This document shows positions 40,092 to 50,662 of a stretch of 64,000 bases of DNA, in pieces. Source of the DNA: Artemia franciscana (taxonomy: Eukaryota; Arthropoda; Branchiopoda; Anostraca; Artemiidae); contig NC_088863.1 of NCBI RefSeq assembly GCF_032884065.1, forward strand, positions 68,010,925 to 68,074,924. The letters run 5' to 3'. The notes under the pieces were generated by a model, which searched no databases, was not told the origin of the DNA, and saw only the letters and a list, made by a program, of their open reading frames with translations. Numbering within the stretch: the stretch's first letter is position 1; each line of letters opens with the position of its first letter. Made by a program: the position numbers and the translations under genes.

Positions 40092-41230
40092 ATATATATA
40101 AAAATAAGTTGTCTGTCTGTCTGTCTGTGGATCAGGTGACGTCATGTTTCTGTGTCGGCTGACGTCATGAAATTAGTTGTCGTCATTTTTGCTTTGACGG
40201 TGACGTCATTAATGGTATTTAAGACATGCGTTCACGGAAAGCTGATAGAGAAAGTAAGAAAAGAAATCGTGCCGAGGAATCACAAGAACAGCAAGAAAAC
40301 AGGCTTGCAGCTGATAGAGAAAGTAAGAAAAGAAAGCGTGCCGAGGAATCACAAGAACAGCAAGAAAACAGGCTTGCGGCTAAAGAACGCAAAACCGCGC
40401 AGTTAGATGAAAATCCATCTGGAAAGCGAGAGTCAAAACATATCAAAACTGAAAATGATAGCGATGATGATTGGGTTTGGGATTTTGACTTGGATAAGGT
40501 CATCAATGCCTACCAGATTTAAGTTAAAAAACAAAGGTTCGGCGATATGTACTTCATAGTGACGCTGAAAAATAAAGAAGAAAAAAAAACTGAAAAAATG
40601 TAAAAAACTAAAAAAAACTAAAAAGAAAAAAACACTCAAAGATAAATTACAGACCAGGACACAAATGACGACCGACACAGAGGGAATATAAATGACGACC
40701 AGGAACCTCAAAGAAAAATTACAGACTGGGACACCCGGACACAAATCACGACCGGGAATATAAATGACGACCGGGAGGCAGGGACACAACTACAACGGGG
40801 ACGCCGGGGGCACAGGCGGGATATATAATTGAAGACCGAGACACAGGGATTGTTTGAATAGAAATTACAGACCGGGACACCGGGACACAAATGACGACCG
40901 GGACACTGGGACAGAGGGAATATAAATGACGACCGGGACACTCAAAGAGAAAATACAAACTGGGACACCAGGACACAAATGACGACCGGGACACAGGGAA
41001 TATAAATGCTATTTATATGCACAGAATGTTGTACATTCGCATGTTTTACGTAGTTAAAAATATATATTTATATCTATCTCTATTCACAGGTGGGACACAG
41101 GGACACAGCTACAATGGCGCGTAACTAATATGGCGCGTAACGACTTACGCGCGCGGGGGGGCTTGGGGGGGTGCGAAGCGCCCCACCAACTACGTGTTGG
41201 GGTGGCGCGAAGCGCCACCCCAACAGCTAG
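40089..41230 (+). mobile_element. Helitron H6, complete non-autonomous element, 1142 bp
   Basis: The 5' end is TCTATATATATAAAAATAAG and the 3' end is the GC hairpin plus CAACAGCTAG. It is flanked by A and T, and no target duplication is seen, as is usual for Helitrons. It contains a short N-terminal protein frame (40226-40522), the GACCGGGACAC minisatellite (about 40645-41000), and a very short helicase-end remnant (about 41010-41055). This is the cleanest full copy of the family here and defines both termini. It sits in a satellite array inside intron 2 of host gene 1. Confidence 0.92.
40226..40522 (+). CDS. Helitron H6 N-terminal protein remnant
   Basis: This frame has two adjacent copies of the basic unit ADRESKKRKRAEESQEQQ, one more than H3 has, then an acidic tail (SDDDWVWDFDLDKVINAYQI). 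It ends at a stop where H3 continues a little further. It lacks Rep and helicase parts. Variation in the number of the basic unit between copies suggests slippage. It is unlikely to be functional. Confidence 0.6.
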   Translation: MRSRKADRESKKRNRAEESQEQQENRLAADRESKKRKRAEESQEQQENRLAAKERKTAQLDENPSGKRESKHIKTENDSDDDWVWDFDLDKVINAYQI

Positions 41231-41244
41231 TATATATATATAAA

Positions 41245-42470
41245 TGTCCCCATATTTATAAAACAACGCATCTGCAATATTGGTGATACAGATGAGGTGA
41301 TTAAGTGGAACCTTTTATGTCTTCCTGAAACAAATCAAAGGGCACTTTGGATCCAGGCTGTCATAAACGGGGTTGTCAAAACCTCGTATCTGAAATGTAC
41401 AGTTACAACTTACAGGGAATAAAGTAAGGTATATAGAATAAATCCAAGACTTAAAGGCTATTCAGGGTGTTAAAAGGGTCTGTGATGTAATATCACAGGA
41501 AGGGCTTAGGGTATTAAGTTGAAACTTTAAGAGAAAACTGAGGAGGATATAAAACTAAATTAAAAGACACTACATGTATCCAGATTGTCAAAAGTGTATC
41601 TTTGCAGTATCTAAAGAACAGTTAAGGGAAGAGTTGTAACTTCTGGGGTATAATGGGGACATATTGAATTCAATCAAAAGATTTTAAGAGCATAGAGGCT
41701 GTCAAAATGGAATAGGTACAATATCTAAGAAACAGCTTAAGTAATTAGGTTGAAACTTTAATGAAAGATTGAGGCAGATTTAAAGCTAAATAAAATGGGA
41801 ATATGTATCAAGGTTGTCAAAAGGACATATCTACGGTATCTCGGGTACAGCTATGGATACTAGCTGAAAAATTTCAGAGAACGCTGAGGGGGGACGTTGA
41901 ACTTAATCAAAAGACGCTATGTTTATCCTAGTTATCAAAAGAGTGTCTTTTTAAAATCACAAAAACGGCTATGAATTTGAGACTTCCATGAAGTGCTTAG
42001 AAAATATTTAACTTAAAAGATATTATGTGCATTCATATTGTCATAAGGGCGGAACTGCAAAACTTCTAGAACGGCTAAGCATACTAGGCCAAAATTTTCA
42101 GTTAATATTGAGCTGGATAGTGAACCAAATTTTAAGACGTATTATGAATAAAAGTTGTCAAAAGGGCATAAATGAGACATCTCAGGAACGGCTAAGGGTG
42201 TTAAGTTTGAACTTTCACCGCATGTCTAGGGGCTGTTGAGCTAACCAGAAAACACTACGTGCGTCTACATTGTTTAAAGCACACGTATATAATGTCTCAG
42301 ATTCGGAAGAGGGTATTATGCTGAAAATTTCTGGGCATATCGAGGGGGATATAAAACCTAAACGAAAGACGCTATGTTCATCTAGGTTGTGTAAAAAGGT
42401 GTATCCACTATATTTTGGGATGGTTCAGGGTATTATGGTTTCAGGGTACGTTCAGTGGGGGTCAATAAGT
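41245..42470. repeat. degenerate tandem satellite, ~115 bp period, about 11 units
   Basis: A core such as ATCTCAGGAACGGCTAAGGG followed by TTAAGT and AACTTT recurs at about 41496, 41608, 41722, 41836, 41954, 42058, 42177, 42292 and 42411, at intervals of 104-119 bp. Units also share AAAGACACTATGTGTATC and TTGTCAAAAGGG blocks. Identity between units is moderate. No coding potential. Confidence 0.82.
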
Positions 42471-43019
42471 ACTACAAAGAGCTTTGTTTTCAGCGATTTT
42501 AAGTTATTTATGTACTATTAATTTCAGCGAATAATATGAATGACGCGATTATTTAGCAACAAGTATGCCCCGTGTGGGATGTCTACTTTTGCAGATGGAA
42601 AGCTCAATATTAACGTTTTTGACAATTTTAAATTGAATGTCTATTTCTGAATTTTCTTGCTTTGCGTCACTCAGTTTTGTGCCAGAAAGCCATGACAGAA
42701 TGTCACTTTGATATGATATAATTATTTTTTCTGCTTAAATAATATCTTCGAAATTATTATTTATTTAAATGATTGCTATCGCAATATTTTGGTAGCATTG
42801 GTTTGAAACGGTAAACCCTCAGAGTAAAAAAAAAGAAAATGTAAACACACATCTCTGATCTTCGTTTTCGAAGAAAAGAAATAACACATTTTTACAGGCT
42901 GGAACTTGAAACTTCTAAAATAAGGATCTCTGTAGCTGAATTTGATGTTGTAATTTTTATAAATATTGCTTGTTCTGTTAATGTATTTCTTTCCGTTTTT
43001 GAAAATCAATTAATTTTTT
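42471..43019. other. intron sequence, nothing recognised
   Basis: AT-rich; no gene or repeat seen. Confidence 0.45.
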
Positions 43020-43205
43020 TCACGCTTCCAGCTTTTGATGGGTAGTTTTAAATTAGAGAAATTAAAAATATTTGGAATCACTATAAACACAATAATTTGT
43101 ATGCATGCATTGTTATCAAAACTCCTTTATTGGAGTTTCGGTTACTATTAGGCAGGGGCACTCCATACTCGTAGTTTGTTAACCGTTATCACCAACTGTT
43201 TGAAA
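43020..43205 (-). repeat. family B end with terminal hairpin, in intron
   Basis: CTTTTGATGGG, GTTTCGGTTACTATTAGGC and a decayed version of the terminal hairpin (AGTTTGTTAACCG...CCAACTG) match 15400-15575. Confidence 0.6.
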
Positions 43206-43540
43206 CTGAAGAATCAGAGAAAAATAAGTGTTCATGCTTCACGAGCAGAATCCATAAAAGTGGTGAGAACCCCCCTAAAATAGGAAAGAAACGAAAGAGA
43301 TTTAAAATTGGTTGGTTGATAATTTGGTCCAACATCTGAGACCCATACTTTGGCAGACAAAAAAGCTAAATTCTGATGACACAGGTATGCTAATGGGCGC
43401 CTCAGTGTTTATGATTAACATTCAGGCTATTTGCCATTACCCAGAATTTACACAAAGAAAAGAAGACATTTATCTGATAAGTAATGACATATTTTCGCAA
43501 CACATAATGCAGTCTTTAATTGTTTATTTTTCTAACACAG

Positions 43541-43680
43541 ACGACGAAAATGTTCTTGACACCGAAAATACGCCAGAAGAAGACGCTAGACAAGTTCCCA
43601 AAATCGATGTAAACGCAGATGATCGAGATGATACAGTCACGAATGAATTTTTTGATGAGGAAGAAAGTTTTCTTGTGTGA
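43541..43680 (+). CDS. host gene 1, last exon: acidic C-terminus
   Basis: A good polypyrimidine tract, TTTTTCTAACACAG, precedes the exon. With the leftover base of exon B it reads DDENVLDTENTPEEDARQ and ends NEFFDEEESFLV then TGA. About 40 percent of residues are acidic. The frame upstream stays open to 43312, but that part is explained by chance and by the splice acceptor. An ATTAAA at 43692-43697 could be the poly(A) signal. Together the three exons give 234 codons plus an unseen first exon. Function is unknown. Confidence 0.65.
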
Positions 43681-44111
43681 ATGTTCTACAAATTAAAGTA
43701 ATTAATTATTAAAATTTCATATATATTTTTCTCCTAATGTCTATATGATGAGGAATATTGGCTATTGGCATAAAACCATGATAATTGACAGAAAAATTCA
43801 CACAAAAAAAGAAAAATGACGGAAGCATTGTTCTCGCTTAAAGTTTGCCCATAATAATGGGAATTCTGACAAATAGAGGGAGGTCATTTGAATGGGGTGT
43901 TCACCTTCCCAAATTTTTCTTGGTCCCACCAGATTTAAAAAAATACTTCTTAAATATTTTATTATAAAGGAATTTGAAAAATTGCTCATCCCTTTGATTT
44001 AATTGCCGAAAGCCATGATTTATACAAGAAGTACTTGAGTAGTAGTACATATGAGAATAAGAAGATTGGAAGGAAAATAGAAAAATATTGAAACATGATT
44101 AATGATGTGTT
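43681..44111. other. 3' flank of host gene 1, nothing else recognised
   Basis: It contains the possible ATTAAA signal. Beyond that no gene or repeat is seen. Confidence 0.45.
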
Positions 44112-44400
44112 GAGCCGTCCTAGCCGAGTGGTGAGTGCACTAAACTTGAAATCCTGAGGACATGCCTTCGAGCCCTGGTGTCATTCGTTGTTTGGTTTGG
44201 AACAGTAGTCAATAGTGTGACTCTGGTAGCTCAGCGAGGGTCGACCCAGCTCTAATTGGATATCTGGAGAATTCAGAGGTAAAGAAACAGGAAGCCTTGG
44301 ATGATTTGCCCCCAACCACGAACTGAGCTCCTGGCTGAGGCAGAACATCAGGAGATCGGTAGCTAAGCTACGCAGACTGATATGTTCGATATGTGAAAAA
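44112..44400 (+). repeat. tRNA-Ser-derived SINE
   Basis: The first ~75 bases look like a tRNA. GCCGTCCTAGCCGAGTGGTG carries a pol III A box, the anticodon-loop-like ACTTGAAATCC resembles tRNA-Ser(TGA), and CCTTCGAGCCC is a B box. A non-tRNA body follows, with GGATATCTGGAGAATTC, GAGCTCCTGGCTGAGGC and AGCTACGCAGACTG, ending in an A-rich stretch. The acceptor stem does not close and the body is attached, so it is a SINE rather than a tRNA gene. Confidence 0.75.
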
Positions 44401-45030
44401 AAATTTTTCAGCAAGTAGAGAGAGGTGTGAAGTATATGCCACGAAAAAATTGATGATCATCTAAAAGATACAGCCAGACGGCATAACTCGTAGTAAAATA
44501 TTATATTTGCATGCTAAAATATAGAGAGGAAATAATCTATCTATAATCTTCCCAGCTAGAAAAGGAACGGGACCACAATTAGTGATAAAGAAAGAGTCCC
44601 AGAAAGATACACTTACTATTGCTATTAACAACTTACTGCTGCACCAAGTCGGCTAAGGCTAACAAAGCTGCACAACCTCTTAATCAATCCCAATATGTTT
44701 AACACATATCTCCTTACACTCTCCCAACAAATTTCAGTTTCTCTTAAATCTTTCCTCATGCCCTCCTCCCTCTCCATTTGAGGACAAGCTCTTTTTCAAT
44801 TGGCCTTAGATGGTTGGCGAAAATGGAAAATCTTGAGCAATCTGTCATCCTTCAGCCGCGGAGTGTGTCCTATCCATCGTAACCTTTCTTTCATTATAAC
44901 CTTAAAAAGCAGGTAAGAATAACATTTTTCGTACAACTAGCTGTTTTAAATAAAGCAAGTTAGACGTCTTAACAAAAAAAAAAAAAAAAAAAAAAAATCC
45001 ACAGACAAAATCTCTGGTAAATATCTAACG
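44401..45030. other. unassigned DNA with LINE 3'-region traces and poly(A)
   Basis: 44690-44900 (CAACAAATTTCAG, TTAGATGGTTGG, CAATCTGTCATCC) matches the LINE tail region seen at 54640-54870. A run of 24 A lies at 44974-44997. Confidence 0.5.
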
Positions 45031-45463
45031 AAATCTCTTTTGTCTTTTGGGGCAGCCGTCTCATGGAGAACCCATGAAAGTACATTGAAAATTCCTCTGG
45101 AAAACCTCTAGCAAATCCTCCTCCTTCTTTCAAAAGACAAATGTTTCAGAACCATGCTTGACCATTGTCATCACTTTGGCTTCCAATATTCTAATTTTGT
45201 ATTGCAGACTTGTATTCCGAGTCAACCAAGTTTTTCTCAACTGTGAGTAAAAACGCTCCCTAACAACGTTGGTTCATCATCACTTATTCCCAGTCTTAAC
45301 AACTTAGTCTTCTTAACTTTAATTGTCAAACCTGTTCTTTCAATCTTAACTCACAAAAACTCCAAAAAACCTTTATCTGCTATTACTTTAATCAAGGTCA
45401 CTCAATCCATCAGTATATTCTAAATCGCAAATTATACTGATAATTATTCTGCTCGTTTTTGAT
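45031..45463 (-). repeat. left arm of a 433 bp inverted repeat (RTE-like LINE fragment)
   Basis: It is the reverse complement of 46855-47287 with few mismatches. Read on the minus strand it encodes decayed parts of the same RTE-like LINE as at 3003: TRNTSLQYKIRILEAKVMTM-like and VKHGSETF. The Helitron tip at 45464 follows without a gap. Confidence 0.85.
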
Positions 45464-45525
45464 GGCGCGAAGCGCCATCTCCAACTAGGTGTTTGGGTGG
45501 CGTGAAGCGCCACCCCAACAGCTAG
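45464..45525 (+). mobile_element. Helitron 3' tip only (H8)
   Basis: 62 bp remain: a first GGCGCGAAGCGCC hairpin, AACTAGGTGT, a second GGTGGCGTGAAGCGCCACC hairpin, and CAACAGCTAG. It joins the LINE fragment directly, which suggests that a Helitron carried that fragment or was deleted down to its tip. Confidence 0.8.
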
Positions 45526-45535
45526 TTAAGAATAA

Positions 45536-45860
45536 TTTGCTGGTCCAGGTGGCTTATGCGCGGTTCCAAAGAGGAAATCTTTGGTCTTGCATTTGATTCC
45601 TACAGCGGACAAGACCTTTGTTGTCAGCGGATTATAAAGGCTCCCTGAGGGAAAATACCTTAAAGAAAAAATATCTCGAAAAAACATCTTGAAGAAAAAA
45701 ATATCACGAAGAAGAAAAAACCTCTTGAGGAAAAAATCCTGAAAAAAGGAAAATATTTGAAGGAAAAGAAATATATCAATGAAAAAAGATATCTCGAAAC
45801 AAAGAAGAATTTCAAAGAAAAAAACTTGAGGAAAAAACGCATTGAAGAAAAAAGATCCCC
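45536..45860 (+). repeat. second SINE-like family, plus copy
   Basis: TGCTGGTCCAGGTGG resembles a pol III A box, and GCATTTGATTCC about 45 bases on resembles a B box. An AAGAAAAAAATATC-rich body follows. It is homologous, reversed, to 48190-48515. Confidence 0.55.
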
Positions 45861-45899
45861 TAAAATTTTACATAATACGCACTTGGACGCCATCCACAG

Positions 45900-46060
45900 T
45901 TACAACCCAGGGTTTCTCACTTGACTAGCGGGCCCGTGAGGTCTAGTAAGTCACGCGAGATTGCCTCATCTTTATTTACAATCGGGGGCTCCCCACTTGA
46001 ATAGTGGGCCCATAGCTCTAGCCAAACGATTTACGCGGGATCGTGTCATCCATAACATAG
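45900..46060. repeat. two-copy tandem repeat, ~90 bp
   Basis: CTCACTTGACTAGCGGGCCC...GATTGCCTCATC and CCCACTTGAATAGTGGGCCC...GATCGTGTCATC are successive diverged copies. Confidence 0.6.
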
Positions 46061-46854
46061 GTAAACACTTTACATAACAACTTTGAAAGAAAACTCGAAG
46101 AAAAATTTCCCTGTAACGTAAAAAGCGGCTGGGTCTTGAAGAGAATCAATAACACCTTCTTGTTGCTAGTGACCTGGAGCTTGTTGCTAGGTCGTCGTGG
46201 AAGTGTCTATGGCGTCACTACTAGTATACAATAGAAATTAAGAAAAAGAAAAGTGAACACCCAAAATCATTAGCTTTTGACAAGTCAACCAACAAAAGTA
46301 TAAAAACGATGGCATATAGAAGCCAAAATTAGCAAACTGATCATCTTAATGCTCCACACAACACCTTCCCAAGAAAGGCTAAAAATCCTACTCCAGGAAA
46401 GTCCAAATTAGTAAGCTAATCGAAGAAAATCCTAATTTTTCAATCAATTCCCTACAAAAGAGACAAGGAAGCAAATCACGAAATAAGATTGAAACACATT
46501 AATAGAAACTTGAAAAAGTCAAAATCACATGGTCAGAATTTTGAAAAAAAAAATGGTATTTAAATTTAAAGACACAAGAAATCTAAACAGTAAATTCTTA
46601 GAAATAAATTCAAAACGTTTTATTCTTAAAAACTGACAAATTCCAGCATTATATTTTTTAAAGGAAACACTAAACATTAATCTAAAAAAGAAATACAATA
46701 TAAATTTAAAAAACTGAATTCTAAGGATTAATTTTGGAAAGCGATCTCTTTTCTCTCTAAAAAAATGTACTACTTTAATGTTTTCATGAAACTTGATCTT
46801 GAAAAAAAACTTTTATTTTGAAATGTGGATGTTTAAAATCTTGAAACTTTGACA
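46061..46854. other. unassigned AT-rich DNA, loop of the inverted repeat
   Basis: No gene or repeat recognised. Confidence 0.45.
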
Positions 46855-47287
46855 ATCAAAAACGAGCAGAATAATTATCAGTATAATCTGCGATTTAGAA
46901 TATACTGATGAATTGAGTGACCTTGATTAAAGTAATAGCAGATAAAGGTTTTTTGGAGTTTTTGTGAGTTCAGATTGAAAGAACAGGTTTGACAATTAAA
47001 GTTAAGAAGACAAAGTTGTTAAAACTGGGAATAAGTGATGATGAACCGACGTTGTTAGGGAGCGTTTTTACTCACAGTTGAGAAAAACTTGGTTGACTCG
47101 GAATACAAGTCTGCAATACAAAATTAGAATATTGGAAGCCAAAGTGATGACAATGGTCAAGCATGGTTCTGAAACATTTGTGTTTTGAAAGAAGGAGGAG
47201 GATTTGCAAGAGGTTTTCCAGAGGAAATTTCAATGTACTTTCATGGGTTCTCCAAGAGACGGCTGCCCCAAAAGACAAAAGAGATTT
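46855..47287 (+). repeat. right arm of the 433 bp inverted repeat (RTE-like LINE fragment)
   Basis: It is the partner of 45031-45463. The plus strand reads the LINE thumb region (SLQYKIRILEAKVMTMVKHG). It runs straight into Helitron minisatellite at 47288. Confidence 0.85.
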
Positions 47288-47938
47288 CGGGACACAGGGA
47301 ATATAAATGACGACCGGGAACCTCAAAGAGTAATTACAGACTGGGACACGCGGACACAAATCACGACCGGGACACAGGGAATATAAATGACGACCGGGAC
47401 ACAGGGACACAACTACAACGGGGACGCCGGGGGCACAGGCGGGATATATAAATGACTACCGGGACACAGGGATTGTTCGAATAGAAATTACAGACCGGGA
47501 CACAAATGACGACTGGGACACCGGGACACATGGAATATAAATGACGACCGGGACACTCAAAGAGAAATTACAAACTGGACACCGGGACACTAATGACGAC
47601 CGGGACACAGGGAATATAAATGACGACCGGGACACAGGGACACATCATTAGAATAATGAGGTATAGATCTGAATACGGATTGTTTTTCCCATGGACAATT
47701 ATATGTTGCATGTTCAAGAGTCAGTAAACCTGACAATCTATTTATATGGGACAGCGAAGAATGTTGTATATTCGCATGTTTTACGTAGTTAAAAACATAT
47801 TATATATATACCTATCTCTATTCACAGGTGGGACACAGGGACACAACTACAATGGCGTGTAACTAATATGGCGTGTAACGATTTACGCGCGTGGGGGGGG
47901 GGCTTGGGGGGGGGGCGAAGTGCCACCCCAACAGCTAG
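47288..47938 (+). mobile_element. Helitron H7, 5'-truncated
   Basis: It starts in the GACCGGGACAC minisatellite. It then has a short helicase C-terminal fragment (47655-47790) and ends with a decayed hairpin and CAGCTAG at 47938. The 5' end is replaced by the LINE inverted-repeat arm. Confidence 0.85.
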
Positions 47939-47954
47939 TTTATATATATATAGA

Positions 47955-48200
47955 TGTTCTATTTTGAGAAATAAATCCTACTTGATAAATGGTTGCCCTG
48001 CTCGAAGAATTTTCTGCAGTTTCTAGATCGATAGAGCTGTAGATTGCGTGGTTTTTACTCAAATGGAAGGAAAATTTCAATTAGTTGAAATATATTAATG
48101 CGAAATTATTGTTATACATTTTAAACGCACACATGGATGTTACGTCATATTTATATAAATGCAAGGATCGAAAACCTTACTTCTACTTTTTTACTCTAGG
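47955..48200 (+). repeat. direct repeat, copy 1
   Basis: About 245 bp matching 48520-48768, with TTTTGAGAAATAAAT, TGCTCGAAGAATTT and GGATGTTACGTCAT in the same order. Confidence 0.75.
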
Positions 48201-48515
48201 GGATGTTTTTTCTTCAATGCGTTTTTTCTTCCTTTTTTTCAATTTTCTTTTCGTTCGAGATATTTTTTTCATTAAGATATTTTTTTTCCTTCTAAATTTT
48301 TTCTTTTTTTAAAGATTCTTTCCTCAAGAGGTTTTTTCTTCTTCGTGATATTTTTTCTTTGAGATGTTTTTTTCTTCAAAGTGCTTTTCATCAGAGAACC
48401 TCTATAATCCACTGAAAATAAAGGTCTTGTCCGCTGTAGGAAGCGAACACGAGACCAAGAATTTTCCCAGTGGCACGACGTATTAACCACCTGGACCAGC
48501 AAATTATTCCCAATA
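48190..48515 (-). repeat. second SINE-like family, minus copy
   Basis: The minus strand begins TTTGCTGGTCCAGGTGGTTA (A box), then GTGTTCGCTTCC (B box), then the AAGAAAAAA body. It lies between the two direct repeats. Confidence 0.6.
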
Positions 48516-48519
48516 TTAT

Positions 48520-48768
48520 GTTTTGAGAAATAAATTCTACGTTATAAACTGTTTCCTTGCTCGAAGAATTTACTGCACAGTTTCAAGATCGATTAAGCTA
48601 TGGATTCTATTTCCAGAAATATATCAAATGAAAGGAAACATTCAATCAGTGGAAATATATTAACGGGAAATAGTTGTTATACATTTGACACGCACACTTG
48701 GATGTTACGTCATGGTTCTGTAAGTGCTCGGATCGATAAACTTACTTCTGCTTTTCCGTTTTACCAGG
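48520..48768 (+). repeat. direct repeat, copy 2
   Basis: It is the second copy of 47955-48200, about 80 percent alike. The short frame at 48600-48872 crosses it and has no known motif. Confidence 0.75.
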
Positions 48769-50294
48769 GCTACGCAAACAACATAATCGAATTATTAAGT
48801 AGACATAAGAGCAAAAGAGTTTTAACAAAGGTATTTCTGAGGATCAATGAACTTGAGTTCTGCTTTTACTAAAAAATAACAAGGGAATACAAGAATAAAC
48901 TCAAGAAAATAAAATGTAAAAAATGGAATGAACAGAAAGAATTGCAGGAATGAAAGATAAGAAAAAACACCAACTACAATATCACATATTGAAGATTCGT
49001 CCTGGAACAAGAATTTTAAAAGATGAAGACTTTTTATTGTACATGCTGGTTTTATCAATGAACAAATTACAAACATTATTGAAACACTTATATGTTTAAA
49101 CAAATTTTTCATTTCATTATTATATCGTGATTTATCATAGCATTTTACGCAAGCGTGCCACTCTGTGACTTGACTCTAACACCCCTCATCATTCCTAAAG
49201 TATTTTCAGATATATTCTTGATAAAAAATTGTTTTAACTCCATTAGTGTGTAGAAGCGTTGACTTGCATACTGTTTCTGATTTTCAACCATCAATATACT
49301 TCACACCTCACCTTGATGCTATCTGGCTGGCTCGTGAAAGATTCAACTGGTTCCGTTTCACCTATGTCCGTTCTGGTCCCGGTTCCAATTCTAGGATTCT
49401 AGAATTTTTCTTGTTACTGCCCCCGTGGTACTCTATGGCTAGTCATCGACACTAGCTAGTTTCATTGTACGTTTTCGAACACTATTATTTGTAAATTCTA
49501 AGGATAAACACTTAATCTTAATTTAAAAAGTGAAGATGAAATATTTCAAGGAATTGTGCGCAAATGATACAGGTATCGTTACTTTGAATAATGACAAAGA
49601 GAAATATATGAACTATGAAACAAGCATTAATGAGGATCTTATTGGAAAATATATGCTTTCGTTGTCATGAGATTGAGCTGTTAAATTCCTTTCAGGGATA
49701 CCAATAGTTAATCATATGTCAGGAAGGAAATGCGCGAGTAAGATCTCCAGATACGACAGCACGCAAAGAGAATGCGAACCTAAACTTTTTAGTTGATGAC
49801 GAAGTCCAACTTCTTGCTATGGTAATACGTTATTCGTTGATAATTCATATCACAATTTCTCTGGTGATATCATTCAAATGAAAACAAAACAAAGACAAAC
49901 CTACTCCAGCACCTATTGCATATACAATTTCTTATCAATCTGCCAATACAATTTCTAGACATAATTATTACTACAGGGCTCATATGGGATCTACAAAAGT
50001 CCGAGATAGGTTAATATGAGTTTTTACATAGGTATGAGAGAGATGGGCAGGATTTTTTCCGAAGTCCGAACACAATGACAGGAAAACAGAGGGTTAGACC
50101 CAAAAGCACGGAAGAAGAGAGAGAGAGAGAGGGAGATTATGGATAGCTGGGGTATGGCTATTTGGCTGCAGGCACCCAGAGTTAGTTATAGATTGGCTGC
50201 AGGTACTCGTAGTGTGGTAGGTGGTACTTTTACTGGTCAAGTTGAGTTGGGTAATCATTTCATTGTCTCTGCTGATGTTACTTTTACTGGTTAA
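48769..50294. other. unassigned DNA
   Basis: A frame at 49246-49455 (after ATTAG, ending in a stop) could be a short exon, but nothing in it is recognised and no partner exon was found. 50120-50140 is a short (GA)n run. No other structure was seen. Confidence 0.4.
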
Positions 50295-50596
50295 ATCTAT
50301 TCATGTCTCCTTCTCCGTACCTGTATGTCTGATCGTCCGTTTGCCTGTTTCTGTGTCTGTCTTCGTTTGTGTTTGGTTGTTTGTCTAGCTGTATGAGCTT
50401 GTATTTGTTTCTATCTCTCCCTCTTTCTGCGCCTGTGTGTCTGAATGTCTGTTTGTCTGTCTCTGTGTCTGTCTTTATGTGCTTGTGTGTCTGACTCTGT
50501 GTGTTTGTTTTCTGTATCTCTCTCAACATGCCTGTGTGTCAGCGTCTGTTTGTCTGTCTCTGTTTTTGGCTTTGTGTCTGAATTTGTGTTTTTCTG

Positions 50597-50662
<66 letters not shown>

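Noticed and set aside
40219-40506. Ser/Cys/Phe-rich minus-strand ORF (also 26506-26688)
   Set aside because: It is antisense to the Helitron basic repeat; a shadow frame.
44112-44190. A true tRNA-Ser gene
   Set aside because: The acceptor stem does not pair and a long non-tRNA body follows, so a SINE fits better.
45660-45893. Phe-rich small membrane protein on the minus strand (and a similar one near 48200)
   Set aside because: It is the complement of the AAGAAAAAA-rich SINE-like body, without start context or partners.
49246-49455. Short host exon encoding a 69-residue frame
   Set aside because: It is open after a possible acceptor, but there is no partner exon, no motif and another frame is equally open; not enough to call.
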